Positions 10,051-19,057 of a DNA stretch of 64,000 nt are shown one piece after another. The notes under the pieces were generated by a model. It saw nothing but the letters and a program-made list of their open reading frames with translations, did no database searches and was not told where the DNA came from. Each line of letters starts with the position of its first letter. Position 1 is the first letter of the stretch. Source of the DNA: Elusimicrobiota bacterium (lineage in GTDB: Bacteria > Elusimicrobiota > Elusimicrobia > UBA1565); contig JBAZVI010000001.1 in the NCBI GenBank assembly GCA_041660925.1, positions 186,001 to 250,000 of the forward strand. The letters run 5' to 3'. The position numbers and the translations under genes are program-made.

Positions 10051-11034
10051 CTACCGGACTCCGCGGTAGAAGCGGCTCACCTGGCCGTAGTACGCATCGC
10101 CCTCCAGGTCGCGCAGTCGGTGGATGATGCGGAGATTGCCGCCGATCTTGCTCTCCCACCACGGCCCCGCCAGGTGCCGGCTCCAATGGGTCGGGAACGG
10201 GGGAACGCTCGGGCCATAGGACTTCGCGAACTCCGCGACTGCCGCGTCATCCTCGGCTTCTCCTGCATCCTGCGAAACCAGTCCGTACACGTCGGCGATG
10301 ATGGCCAGCCGGTCCATCCCCACCGTGGGAGCGCCCGTCCGTCGGCCCTCCCCCATCGCCCATGCGTAGCAGTTGACCTCGGCGCACTCGGCGCCCGTCA
10401 CTCTCCAGTCCTTCCCCGCAAGCCCCGGGAACCAGTCCTCCATCCTCTCCCGCTCCTCGTCGGTGGGCGCCCGCCCGATCTTCCCCTCTCTCAGCATGGA
10501 CGGCAGCCAGGCGCCCAGGAACTTCCGTTGTTCTCCCGTCAGGGGTCCCGAACGGTCCAGAAGCGCCTGGACCGTCTCGAGCGGGTCCCCGTCGAGCGAG
10601 ACCTCGGTCGGAGCCCCGTCCTCCCCGTCCCCGGAGAACAGCCCCTCGAGGACGGCCGCCCGCTCCTCGGGAGAGTCCGCCGAGGACAGCGCCGCCGCCG
10701 CGTTCTTCAGCGCGTTCCGAGGAGAATCCTTCGTTCGGACGGTTCCCTTCGTCTCGACCGGGCGTGCAAGGTCGCGGGCGGCTAGCGCCGCCGACCGGAG
10801 CTGCGGCGACTCGATCTTCGGCAGTCCGGCCGCCATCGGTTGGACGAGTCCCCGGAGTCCGCGCGGAACCAGCGGAGACAGGAGCGAGGGGAAGACGCTC
10901 GGGACGACGATCGGCACCGGCTGAGCCGCGCCCCGCCCAGGCGCGTATACGACCTGCGCGCTTGCCGACGACGGAGACAGCCCGAGGATCAGGAGGGTCG
11001 CCGCGCCGAGGGAGCCCTTGCGGTCGAACTTCAT
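10051..11034 (-). CDS. Exported protein with NCYAWA / WWESKxG domain
   Basis: The 327-aa protein has a signal peptide (MKFDRKGSLGAATLLILGLS, cleavage SASA|Q27). Residues 27-160 are a Pro/Val then Ala-rich leader. The C-terminal 160 residues carry NCYAWAMG at 221-228, PTHW at 281-284, WWESKIG at 292-298, IIHR and a final YGQVSRFY. The invariant-looking Cys and the two His suggest a Cys-His catalytic site; the motif order recalls the uncharacterised DUF7689-type proteins (NCIAWALG). That assignment is tentative. A GTG one codon upstream (11037) is also in frame. No clear ribosome site is visible. Confidence 0.6.
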   Translation of the reverse strand: MKFDRKGSLGAATLLILGLSPSSASAQVVYAPGRGAAQPVPIVVPSVFPSLLSPLVPRGLRGLVQPMAAGLPKIESPQLRSAALAARDLARPVETKGTVRTKDSPRNALKNAAAALSSADSPEERAAVLEGLFSGDGEDGAPTEVSLDGDPLETVQALLDRSGPLTGEQRKFLGAWLPSMLREGKIGRAPTDEERERMEDWFPGLAGKDWRVTGAECAEVNCYAWAMGEGRRTGAPTVGMDRLAIIADVYGLVSQDAGEAEDDAAVAEFAKSYGPSVPPFPTHWSRHLAGPWWESKIGGNLRIIHRLRDLEGDAYYGQVSRFYRGVR

Positions 11035-11185
11035 CACGCTCAGAGGATACCGGGAGCGGGTCCCTCCCGGAAGGGTCGAGTGTCCCTCTCCTCACCGACG
11101 AGGGGTCCATTCCCTGGGGTTCTGTCCGGGTGGGCCGAGAGAACGACACGTTAACACCGCAGAGAGGAGGGGGATGTCGAGAGTC

Positions 11186-11214
11186 TTGCAAACCCGCGCT
11201 CTCAGTGTTAGTCT
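11186..11214 (+). promoter_or_regulatory. Promoter placing the start at or next to ATG 11221 (leaderless)
   Basis: TTGCAA at 11186-11191 and TAGTCT at 11209-11214 are spaced by 17 bp, and the ATG follows after only 6 bases. Transcription would therefore begin on the start codon. Confidence 0.55.
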
Positions 11215-11220
11215 CCACGT

Positions 11221-12306
11221 ATGCTCAGACTCCTGGCTGTCGCATCGCTCTTGTGCCCCCTGACCCCCGCTTTTGCGCAAACCCCCACCGCCGACCTCCC
11301 CTGGGAGCAGGATTACGACTTCCCGCTGAACTATTGCATCCGGACCTTCAACATCGAACACGAGAAGCCGGCGCTCCTCGCCGAACAACTCGTGCGGAGC
11401 CGCGGCACAAAGGACAGGAAGTCCGATGCGAGTCACGAGATCGTCAGGTGGGAGATGCTCTCCGAGAACGCGGGCGATGAGACCGCGGCTCTCCAATCGC
11501 TAGGGAAGCTCGCCCACTACGCCCGCAACTGCGACCCGGACCCGGCCCCCGAATATCCGGAACTCGCTCGCATGAGAGATATCCTTCAGAACGAAGGGGA
11601 AGCGCATTCGGCTCTGGCCGCCAGGATACCCTCCATCCGAGGAGTCGTCGAAGCGCGCATAGACGACCTCGACCGTTACGTCGCCGCCGAGAAGCACGCG
11701 CGCATGTTCGAAGGAATCGTCGTCGTTATCCGAACTCAGTGGGACGAAGACAAAGCCGCCCGCGAACCTTCCCACTCCCGGACGCCGCTGCATGTCGCGG
11801 TCAAGATGGCGAAGCGGCGCCTCCCTCCCGTCCCGGTGAACGGGACGGACCCGGAGTCGGGCCGTTGGGTGAGAGCGAGCCATCCCGTCTGCATGCTCGT
11901 CCCGACCGTCTACGCCGCCGTGACTGCGTTGGGAGACGCGGAAGACCGCCTGAACGCCCTCATGCGGAATGGCGGAGAGCATTACACGGACGACGGCTGT
12001 CGCCGACGCGGCGAAGGATGGTGGGTCGACGAGCAGGCTCTCCCCCTCATTCGGGAGCGGCTCACAAGGGACTTCGAACTGCGAAAATGGAAAGAGGCCG
12101 GCGCCGCAAAGAGGACCACGGATATCCCGGATGACGAGAAGTTCGCCGGACTGTCCCGCGACCTGAAGAAGGCCGGCGAGGGCCTCGTCGATGCGCCGAA
12201 CATGCGGGCGGTAGCGGCAGACGAGCTCAAGCGGCTGCGGCCCTACGCCGACAACCTCTCCCGCGCCCGTGAACGCCGCCTCCTCTTCGTCGAAGCGATC
12301 GAGTGA
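11221..12306 (+). CDS. Secreted protein of unknown function, copy 1 of a paralogous pair (long form)
   Basis: The 361-aa protein has a signal peptide (cleavage AFA|Q20), then PWEQDYDFPLNYC. The gene at 13037 aligns with it along its length: FP..YC, a shared E..IV..E block, IPSIRGVVEARIDDLDRYVAAE against FPGIRGLLDAELWTLDKFIAAR, and a second half beginning HPVCMLVP / YPACLQAP. Each half resembles the single module of the short paralogues at 12319 and 14099, so the long form may be two such modules in tandem. Four Cys are spaced as if for disulphides. It converges on the 12319 gene with 12 bp between stops. Confidence 0.65.
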   Translation: MLRLLAVASLLCPLTPAFAQTPTADLPWEQDYDFPLNYCIRTFNIEHEKPALLAEQLVRSRGTKDRKSDASHEIVRWEMLSENAGDETAALQSLGKLAHYARNCDPDPAPEYPELARMRDILQNEGEAHSALAARIPSIRGVVEARIDDLDRYVAAEKHARMFEGIVVVIRTQWDEDKAAREPSHSRTPLHVAVKMAKRRLPPVPVNGTDPESGRWVRASHPVCMLVPTVYAAVTALGDAEDRLNALMRNGGEHYTDDGCRRRGEGWWVDEQALPLIRERLTRDFELRKWKEAGAAKRTTDIPDDEKFAGLSRDLKKAGEGLVDAPNMRAVAADELKRLRPYADNLSRARERRLLFVEAIE

Positions 12307-12318
12307 CCCCCCGTACGA

Positions 12319-12933
12319 CTACGGCTGAACCCCCTTCTTTTGGCCGGCATCCGGATCCTCGCGGAGCAGCTGGATGGAGAGCACGGCGGTGTTCTCGGAC
12401 GCCTTCACCGCGTCCATCGCCGCACGCAGCCGCTTGAGTTTCCCCTCGAGCAGGGCGCGGCTGACCGGCATCGTCCTGAGCGCGGCCGCCGACAATCTCT
12501 TCTCCTTCTCAATCCATTCGATGCGCTCCGAGAGGTCCTTCGCATACGGCGTCGCGTACGGGGTGTTCACGTTGTAGCTGAGCAGTCGTCCCAGAGCGAT
12601 GAGTTTCCGGGCGATCCTCCCGGCGTCCTTCTCCGCCATCTGCCAGCTCCAGGAATACGCTGGTCGCGCCCTCGATATCCCGCCGTCATACCCCGTCGGC
12701 ATCGACGTCTGGTCCGTAAAAGCGTTCATCTTTCCGCCCGACGTCTTCAGAATCGCCTCGATCTCCGGCCGGACGGAGACGGGATCATCCACGACGACGG
12801 AAAGGCTGTACGTGAGACTCTGCCTCCCGCCGGCGTACTCCCGATCCCAGTAGCCGTCGGGGAAATCCGCCGACAGCGGCGACGCCCAGAGGGCACCCGA
12901 CAGGACGGTCGCAAAAACGTTCAATATGCTCAT
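12319..12933 (-). CDS. Secreted DUF4349-like protein, copy 1 (short form)
   Basis: The 204-aa protein starts at ATG 12933 behind a strong AGGAGGAG site and has a signal peptide (MSILNVFATVLSGALWASPL). It reads YWDREYAG then YSLSVVVDD, a region of alternating strands, AEKDAGRIARKLIALGRLLSY, and a long helical hairpin ending in a SIQLL strand. This is the layout of DUF4349-type proteins, in which two strands flank a coiled coil. It aligns with the 14099 gene (YWNRGFG, YSVSLRAD, AEKAARKLLEMGELTSY). Function is unknown. Confidence 0.6.
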   Translation of the reverse strand: MSILNVFATVLSGALWASPLSADFPDGYWDREYAGGRQSLTYSLSVVVDDPVSVRPEIEAILKTSGGKMNAFTDQTSMPTGYDGGISRARPAYSWSWQMAEKDAGRIARKLIALGRLLSYNVNTPYATPYAKDLSERIEWIEKEKRLSAAALRTMPVSRALLEGKLKRLRAAMDAVKASENTAVLSIQLLREDPDAGQKKGVQP

Positions 12934-13001
12934 TTACTCCTCCTTTTGCGGACCATCCCATTCTACAACCGCCCGCCCGATAAGAGCAAGCGCGCCCCCT
13001 C

Positions 13002-13030
13002 TTGCCCGCACGCCCCATCCTTGATAGCGT
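13002..13030 (+). promoter_or_regulatory. Promoter placing the start at or next to ATG 13037 (leaderless)
   Basis: TTGCCC at 13002-13007 and TAGCGT at 13025-13030 are spaced by 17 bp, with 6 bases to the ATG. This is the same geometry as upstream of the paralogue at 11221. Confidence 0.5.
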
Positions 13031-13036
13031 GACCCC

Positions 13037-14095
13037 ATGATCCTCGCACTGCTTCTCGCGGCATCGGCCTGGTCCACAAAGCCCGATGTCCTGGCGCCGG
13101 GTTTCTGGACGCGGCCCTATTCCTTCCCACCCTCGTACTGCCACCACCGAATCACCCTCACGACCGACGACCTCCGCACAATCGGACAAGCCGCACGACC
13201 TTGTGGGTTCGTCCCGGCTGATCCCGCGGGAGACTCGCTCTACGCCTATTGCCGTACGAGCATATCGGAGATCGACAAGATCCTCCAAAAGCTGGAGAGA
13301 CGCGGGAAGATCGTAACTCGCGAGATATCCTGCACCGACCCGCCCGCAAACGAGGAGCTGTATTTCAAACGTGACGTCTTGCGCCAGGAGTCCGCGACCA
13401 TCGAAAAATCATCCTCGAGCTTCCCGGGGATTCGAGGCCTCCTGGACGCGGAGCTCTGGACCCTCGACAAGTTCATCGCCGCGAGGGAGATGGCGGCTCA
13501 GCCGCTGCTGGAGATCGTTGCGGCGCATCCGGCGGCAGGAAGAGCCGTCTCGACTCAAGAACTCTGGGGGCGCCGCCCCGCGCATCCGGTCGCTCAGGCC
13601 GAGCAGGACCGCGATCCGTCCTGGCTCAAGCCCTGGGCGCGGACGACCTATCCCGCGTGCCTTCAAGCCCCTCGCCTCTTCGTCGAATACACCGCCGCCC
13701 CGGGCTCGGAGGCAGAGCGGAAGATCCTCACGCGCCTGCTCCGGCTGGGAGAGCGTTACGAAGAGCCCGCTTGCGATTCTCTCTCACCCAATAAGAGGAG
13801 CACCGCGATCGTCACCATGCTCCCACAGAAGGATCTTCAGCGGATTCTGACCTCGCTGCCCGGACTCCGGGCCTGGACGGAGATCCCGCGGATCCGCTAC
13901 GCGGGCTCGGTCACGGACGATGAGCGCGTGGAGGTCCTCTCACGAGAACTCTCCTCGGCGGAGTCCCTGCGTCGGGATGTCCCTCATGTCGTGGCGCTGA
14001 CGCAGGCGGAGATCGAAAGGCTGCAGCCCACGGCAGGGCTCCTCTCCCGAATCCGGAAAGGGCGATTCGTGGCCGTCGGCTTTCGGGCCGACTGA
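13037..14095 (+). CDS. Secreted protein of unknown function, copy 2 (long form)
   Basis: The 352-aa protein is a paralogue of the 11221 product. The signal peptide is short (MILALLLAASAWSTKPDV). The mature part opens FWTRPYSFPPSYC, continues with SISEIDKILQKLERRGKIV, a FPGIRGLLDAELW helix, and then a second module from YPACLQAPRLFVEY. The aromatic opening (W-x-R-x-Y) is shared with the short forms. It ends 3 bp before the stop of the convergent 14099 gene. Confidence 0.65.
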   Translation: MILALLLAASAWSTKPDVLAPGFWTRPYSFPPSYCHHRITLTTDDLRTIGQAARPCGFVPADPAGDSLYAYCRTSISEIDKILQKLERRGKIVTREISCTDPPANEELYFKRDVLRQESATIEKSSSSFPGIRGLLDAELWTLDKFIAAREMAAQPLLEIVAAHPAAGRAVSTQELWGRRPAHPVAQAEQDRDPSWLKPWARTTYPACLQAPRLFVEYTAAPGSEAERKILTRLLRLGERYEEPACDSLSPNKRSTAIVTMLPQKDLQRILTSLPGLRAWTEIPRIRYAGSVTDDERVEVLSRELSSAESLRRDVPHVVALTQAEIERLQPTAGLLSRIRKGRFVAVGFRAD

Positions 14096-14098
14096 GAG

Positions 14099-14713
14099 TT
14101 ATCTTTTCCCAGGCGGCGTCGACAGCTGGACGGAGATGGAGCTCTTGGACGCTGACCGCTGATAGGCGTCGCGCGAACCCTGCAGGGATCGCAGGCGGGT
14201 CGTGAGGAAGTACGTCGCCGCCGGCATCTCGGTCAGCGCGGCCTTGTTGTTCGCGAGCTCGCGCTCCAGTATCCCGATGCGCTCCTGGACCTGCTGCTGA
14301 ATCTCCTTATTGTTCTGCCTGTTCAGGGAGTAGCTGGTGAGTTCCCCCATCTCCAGGAGCTTCCGAGCGGCCTTCTCCGCCGAATCGGAAGGGAGCGTGT
14401 AGTTCAACTGGATGACGCGCCGCGATTCCCCGTTGTAGGATTGGTTGAAGCCATTCCGGTTGTCGCCGGTCAGCGTCGCACCGCTCTTCAGCATCACCGC
14501 ATCGACCTGTCGAGCGAGAGCATCCACCTCATCGGCGCGGAGCGACACGGAATAGTTGTCGCCGGCCTGAGGCATCCCGAAGCCCCGGTTCCAGTAGGCG
14601 TCGTCGTGTACGACCGGGCCGTTCCGTGAGGGCTGTGCATGGGAACCGGCGGGCTGGAGGCAGAGGCCCAGGAGCAAAGGCAGACAGCATCGAATCGGGT
14701 TCTTTGTCTTCAT
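14099..14713 (-). CDS. Secreted DUF4349-like protein, copy 2 (short form)
   Basis: The 204-aa protein has a signal peptide (LLLGLCLQPAGSHA|Q) and then YWNRGFGMPQAGDNYSVSLR. It shares length and motif order with the 12319 product: an N-terminal strand pair, AEKAARKLLEMGELTSYSLN, a helical hairpin (QERIGILERELANNKAALTEMP), and a final SISVQL strand. GAGGAT lies before the ATG. Together with the three preceding genes it completes two convergent long/short pairs. Confidence 0.6.
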   Translation of the reverse strand: MKTKNPIRCCLPLLLGLCLQPAGSHAQPSRNGPVVHDDAYWNRGFGMPQAGDNYSVSLRADEVDALARQVDAVMLKSGATLTGDNRNGFNQSYNGESRRVIQLNYTLPSDSAEKAARKLLEMGELTSYSLNRQNNKEIQQQVQERIGILERELANNKAALTEMPAATYFLTTRLRSLQGSRDAYQRSASKSSISVQLSTPPGKR

Positions 14714-14777
14714 ATCCTCGAGAGTTTAGGCGTTTTGAACGTTTTAAAGCAATCCCCTCGCGGCTGTCCCGCGCGTG

Positions 14778-15680
14778 CTACGAAGGGAATAGGACTTTCT
14801 GCAGGGCGTCCGGGCATTCCTTCTGGGGGATGTGGCCGCAGGCGGGAAGGACGGTGAGCTTCGAGCCGGGGATGAGGCGCTTGAAGGTCTCTCCCATCGG
14901 GACGGGAAGGATCCGGTCGCACTCCCCCCACACGATCTCGGTCGGGACCCGCAGGGACTTCAGGCGCTTCTCGAGGAGCTCCTTCTTGGAGAGCTGGTCG
15001 GTGATGGCCTTCGTGGGGCGCGCGGCGATGCGCGCGGCGATCTCCCGCAGGATGTGCTCGGGAAGCTTCGGCGCACGGCAATAGGCCTTGTCCATGAACT
15101 CGCGGACCTTGGGAACGTCCGGGGAGGCGAGAACCCGCGCGGCGCTCTCGGCGCTCCCGCTGGGGTCGTCGACGCCGGCCGCCCCCACGAGCACGAGGCG
15201 CTCCACTCCCTGCGGCCAGTCGAGCGCGAGCCAGCCGGAGATCCAGCCCCCCAGGCTGTTGCCGACGACCGTCCAGCGCGGGCAGAGCGGCTCGAGGGCC
15301 CCGCGCAGGGTCCGCGCCTGGGCGCGGATGCCGTAGCCGGAGGGGTCGGCGGGCGCCTGCGAGCCGTCGGTTCCCGGCATGTTGAAGGCGTAGATCAGCG
15401 TGCCCGGCCGACGACGGGAGAGGAGGGCGTCCCAGCTGACGTAGGAATCTCCGAGCCCGTGCACGAGGGCCACGCAGCGGCAGTCCCCCTCGAGGGAGCA
15501 GTCGTCGCGCATCCAGCCCCTGAGCCCGCCCGATTCGGCCGGCCGCGCGCCGGCGAGGCGCAGGCGCGCGCGCTTGGCCCCTTCGTACACTTTCGCCGGA
15601 TGCCCCCAGCCCCAGGCGAGGAGGAAGGCGGCCGGGACCAGCAGGAGCGCCCCGGCGCGCAGGAGCGTCCGCTTCTTCAT
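14778..15680 (-). CDS. Membrane-anchored or exported alpha/beta hydrolase
   Basis: The 300-aa protein starts at ATG 15680, where the N-terminal hydrophobic segment MKKRTLLRAGALLLVPAAF begins. It has the oxyanion strand VALVHGLGDS, the nucleophile elbow GNSLGG (Ser), an acid in VWGECDRILP, and the catalytic His in ACGHIPQKE. The cap region is helical. The substrate cannot be inferred. The start lies 7 bp after the stop of gcvP, so the two genes are probably co-transcribed. Confidence 0.8.
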   Translation of the reverse strand: MKKRTLLRAGALLLVPAAFLLAWGWGHPAKVYEGAKRARLRLAGARPAESGGLRGWMRDDCSLEGDCRCVALVHGLGDSYVSWDALLSRRRPGTLIYAFNMPGTDGSQAPADPSGYGIRAQARTLRGALEPLCPRWTVVGNSLGGWISGWLALDWPQGVERLVLVGAAGVDDPSGSAESAARVLASPDVPKVREFMDKAYCRAPKLPEHILREIAARIAARPTKAITDQLSKKELLEKRLKSLRVPTEIVWGECDRILPVPMGETFKRLIPGSKLTVLPACGHIPQKECPDALQKVLFPS

Positions 15681-15687
15681 CGGACGC

Positions 15688-18570
15688 TCAGCCCTCGCGG
15701 ACCGGGCCGCAGGTGCACATGAGGTTGCGGTCGCCCCACGGGTTGTCCACGCGGCCCACCGAGGGCCAGAACTTGTGCTCATGGAGCCACGCGGTCGGAT
15801 AGGCGGCGGTCTGCCGGCTGTAGGGATGCTTCCACTCGTCGGCGCAGACGGAGTCGGCGGTGTGCGGGGCGTTGTGGAGCGGGTTGTCGTTCTGAGGCAG
15901 CTTCCCCTGCTCCACGGCCTCGATCTCGGCGCGGATGACGGTCATCGCCTCGCAGAAGCGGTCGAGCTCGGCTTTGCTCTCGCTCTCGGTGGGCTCCACC
16001 ATCACCGTGTTCGCCACCGGCCAGGAGACGGTCGGGGCGTGGAAGCCGAAGTCCATGAGCCGCTTGGCCACGTCGTCGGCCTGCACCCCGCTGGTCGCCT
16101 TGAAGTGCCGCAGGTCGAGGATGCACTCGTGGGCGACGAAGCCGTTCTTCGCCTTGTAGACCACCGGGTAGTGCGGCGCGAGCCGCTTGGCGATGTAGTT
16201 CGCGTTGAGGATGGCGGTCTTCGTCGCGCGCGTCAGTCCCTCGGCGCCCATCATGCGGATGTACATCCAGGAGATGGGCAGCACGTTCGCGCTCCCCCAC
16301 GGCGCCGCCGAGACCGGACCGTTGGCGTCCTTGCCGCCGGTCGCGACGAGCGGGTGCCCGGGCAGGAAGCGGACGAGGTGCTTCTTCGCCGCGATGGGGC
16401 CGACCCCCGGACCGCCGCCGCCGTGCGGGATGGCGAAGGTCTTGTGGAGGTTGAGATGGCAGACGTCGGCGCCGAGCTCGGCGGGACGGCAGAGCCCGAC
16501 CTGGGCGTTCATGTTCGCGCCGTCCATGTAGACCTGGCCGCCGGCGGCGTGCACCGCCTCGCAGATCTCCCGGATATCCTCCTCGAAGACGCCGTGGGTG
16601 GAGGGATAGGTGACCATGAGGGCGGCGAGGTCCTTGGCGTGCTCGGCCGTCTTCGCGCGGAGGTCGTCGAGGTCGATGTTGCCGTCGGCGTCGCAGGCGA
16701 CGACGACGATGCTCATCCCGGCGAGCGCGGCGGAGGCGGGGTTGGTGCCGTGCGCCGACTGCGGGATGAGGCAGACGCGCCGGTGGCCCTCGCCGCGCTC
16801 CTCATGGTAGCGGCGGATGACCAGCAATCCCGCGTACTCGCCCTGGGAGCCCGCGTTGGGCTGCATCGAGGCGGCGTCGAAGCCGGTGATCTCGCAGAGC
16901 CAGGTCTCGAGCTGGGCCACGAGGTCGCGGTAGCCGCGGGTCTGCTCGGCGGGCGCGAAGGGATGGATGTTCGCGAACTCCGGCCAGGTGATGGGCAGCA
17001 TCTCGGCCGCCGCGTTGAGCTTCATCGTGCAGGAGCCCAGGGGGATCATCGAGGTCGTCAGCGAAAGGTCGCGCGACTCGAGGCGCTTGATGTAGCGCAG
17101 CATCTCGGTCTCGCTATGGTAGCGGCTGAAGACCGGGTGCTCGAGGAGGGCGGAGGTCCGGCGCAGCGCCGGGGGCAGCACGTCTCCGGCCTCGGCGGCG
17201 AGCTCGGCGGGGACCGGGCAGGCCTTGCCGCGGGCGAAGCAGGCGAGCAGGTCGGCGAGCTCCCCCTCTCCCGTGCGCTCGTCGAGCGCGACTCCGAGCG
17301 AGCCGTCGGGGTAGACGCGCAGGTTGATGCGCCGCGCGGCCGCCAGGGAGAGGATCTGCTCGGCCTGAGGCTTGGTCGTGCGCACGCGCAGGGTGTCGAA
17401 GAACGGGCCCGGGACGGTCTCCAGGCCGAGCCGCTTGAGGCCGACCGAGAGCAGGCGCGCCATGCGGTGCACGCGCCCGGCGATGCGGCGCAGGCCCTCG
17501 GGCCCGTGCCAGACGGCGTACATGGAGGACATGACCGCGAGGAGCACCTGCGCGGTGCAGATGTTGCTGGTGGCCTTCTCGCGCTTGATGTGCTGCTCCC
17601 GGGTCTGCACCGCGAGGCGCAGCGCGGGCCGGCCGCGGCTGTCCTTGGACACGCCGACGAGGCGGCCCGGCATCTGCCGCGCATACGCGGCCTTCGTGGC
17701 GAGGTAGCCCGCGTGGGGTCCGCCGCCGCCGAGCGGCACGCCGTAGCGCTGCAGACTGCCGACGGCGGCGTCGGCGCCGAGCTCTCCGGGCGTCTTGAGC
17801 AGGACGAGCGCGAGCGGGTCGGCGGCCATGACGACGAGGGCCCCCGCTTCGTGCGCGCGCGCGCAGAAGGAGGTCCAATCGCGGACGACGCCGTCGGTGT
17901 CCGGGTACTGGACGAGCGCGCCGAAGACCCCGGGCGTGAAGCGGAACTTCTCGGGGTCGCCGGTCTCCACGCGGATGCCCAGCGGGGTCGCGCGGGTGCG
18001 CAGGACCGCCAGGGTCTGCGGGTGGCAGGCCTCGGAGGCGAAGAAGACCTCTCCGCCGCCCTTGATCGCGCGGCACATCGTCATGGCCTCGGCGGCGGCC
18101 GTGGCCTCGTCGAGCATGGAGGCGTTGGAGATCTCGAGCCCGGTCAGGCTGGTGACGAGGGTCTGGAAGTTGAGCATCGCCTCCAGGCGGCCCTGGGAGA
18201 TCTCCGACTGGTAGGGCGTGTACTGCGTGTACCAGCCGGGGTTCTCGAGGATGTTGCGCAGGATGACCGGCGGGGTCACGGTATCGCTGTAGCCGCAGCC
18301 GATGAAGGAGCGCCAGACCTGGTTGCGCAGCGCGAGCTCGCGCAGTTCCGCGAGCGCCTCGGCCTCGGCGGCCGGAGCGGGCAGCTCGAGGGGCCGGCCG
18401 CTGCGGATCTTCGCCGGGACGGCGGCGTCCACGAAGGCGTCGAGGGTCGGGAAGCCGAGCGTCTCGAGCATCGCGGCGGTCTCCTGCGGGGAGGGGCCGT
18501 TGTGCCGATCGGCGAAGACGTCGGGGTTCTTCAGGTCGCTGCTCTGGCGGGGCTTGGTCATGGTGGGCAT
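15688..18570 (-). CDS. gcvP: Glycine dehydrogenase (decarboxylating), P protein
   Basis: The 960-aa protein is full length for the fused type of GcvP. It catalyses PLP-dependent decarboxylation of glycine and transfer of the aminomethyl group to GcvH. Visible family marks are DRHNGPS near the N-terminus, GCGYSDTVTPPVILRN, FQTLVTSLTGLE, and, in the C-terminal half, NLHKTFAIPHGGGGPGVGP containing the PLP lysine. ATG 18570 is chosen because AGAGGT lies 4 bases upstream; the ATG at 18561 is alternative. No gcvT or gcvH is nearby, and I see no glycine riboswitch in the 40 bases before the gene. The hydrolase gene follows closely. Confidence 0.95.
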   Translation of the reverse strand: MPTMTKPRQSSDLKNPDVFADRHNGPSPQETAAMLETLGFPTLDAFVDAAVPAKIRSGRPLELPAPAAEAEALAELRELALRNQVWRSFIGCGYSDTVTPPVILRNILENPGWYTQYTPYQSEISQGRLEAMLNFQTLVTSLTGLEISNASMLDEATAAAEAMTMCRAIKGGGEVFFASEACHPQTLAVLRTRATPLGIRVETGDPEKFRFTPGVFGALVQYPDTDGVVRDWTSFCARAHEAGALVVMAADPLALVLLKTPGELGADAAVGSLQRYGVPLGGGGPHAGYLATKAAYARQMPGRLVGVSKDSRGRPALRLAVQTREQHIKREKATSNICTAQVLLAVMSSMYAVWHGPEGLRRIAGRVHRMARLLSVGLKRLGLETVPGPFFDTLRVRTTKPQAEQILSLAAARRINLRVYPDGSLGVALDERTGEGELADLLACFARGKACPVPAELAAEAGDVLPPALRRTSALLEHPVFSRYHSETEMLRYIKRLESRDLSLTTSMIPLGSCTMKLNAAAEMLPITWPEFANIHPFAPAEQTRGYRDLVAQLETWLCEITGFDAASMQPNAGSQGEYAGLLVIRRYHEERGEGHRRVCLIPQSAHGTNPASAALAGMSIVVVACDADGNIDLDDLRAKTAEHAKDLAALMVTYPSTHGVFEEDIREICEAVHAAGGQVYMDGANMNAQVGLCRPAELGADVCHLNLHKTFAIPHGGGGPGVGPIAAKKHLVRFLPGHPLVATGGKDANGPVSAAPWGSANVLPISWMYIRMMGAEGLTRATKTAILNANYIAKRLAPHYPVVYKAKNGFVAHECILDLRHFKATSGVQADDVAKRLMDFGFHAPTVSWPVANTVMVEPTESESKAELDRFCEAMTVIRAEIEAVEQGKLPQNDNPLHNAPHTADSVCADEWKHPYSRQTAAYPTAWLHEHKFWPSVGRVDNPWGDRNLMCTCGPVREG

Positions 18571-18669
18571 AAAACCTCTATGAAGGTTGCGGCAAGCGTA
18601 TTCTAGCCCTTTGCCCCTCCCTCGACAAGGACGAGAATCTTGAAAGGATTCCCGTCGCACATGAGCCCA

Positions 18670-18694
18670 CGCAGGGCCGCGTCACGGCCCTGCG
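18670..18694 (-). terminator. Hairpin after the cupin gene
   Basis: A GC-rich stem of ten base pairs (arms starting at 18670 and 18685, 5-base loop) sits 3 bases beyond the cupin stop. There is no T-run. Confidence 0.4.
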
Positions 18695-18697
18695 GCG

Positions 18698-19045
18698 TCA
18701 GGCGCGGATCATGACCAGCATCATCTTGAAGCGCTCGACCGCGTTGAGCGCGTGCGGCTTTCCGGCGGGCATGATGATCATCTCCCCGGCCTTCACGCGA
18801 TGCGGCTCGCCGGCGACGAGGACCTCCGCTTCGCCGTCGAGGACCTGCACGAGCGCGTCGTAAGGGGCGGTGTGCTCGCTCAAGCCCTCCCCCTTGTCGA
18901 AGGAGAAGACCGTCACCGTGCCGACGCCTTTCTTGATGAGGGCGCGGCTGACCACCGCGCCCGTCTCATAAGCGACGAGCCCCGCGGCGTCCAGCGTCCG
19001 CCCGCGGACGTCCTCGCCCGATTTCGGATCCGGCTTGATCTCCAT
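18698..19045 (-). CDS. Small cupin-domain protein
   Basis: The 115-aa single-domain cupin has the two usual motifs: GEGLSEHTAPYDALVQVLDGEAEV (motif 1) and AGEMIIMPAGKPHAL (motif 2). Motif 1 keeps one His and motif 2 one His, so a bound metal is likely. A GGGAGGGG site precedes the ATG. It is the last gene of a tight three-gene run with hemerythrin (12 bp) and the YgbA-like gene. Such stand-alone cupins often accompany redox or NO responses, but the substrate is unknown. Confidence 0.8.
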   Translation of the reverse strand: MEIKPDPKSGEDVRGRTLDAAGLVAYETGAVVSRALIKKGVGTVTVFSFDKGEGLSEHTAPYDALVQVLDGEAEVLVAGEPHRVKAGEMIIMPAGKPHALNAVERFKMMLVMIRA

Positions 19046-19057
19046 GCCCCCTCCCGC

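Noticed and set aside
9754..10785. A 343-codon + strand frame crossing the gap after the DUF190 gene
   Set aside because: Most of it is antisense to the NCYAWA gene, and the part in the gap is Arg/Pro-rich with no support.
15574..18606. A 1010-codon open frame on the + strand
   Set aside because: Antisense shadow of gcvP, which is certain from its motifs.
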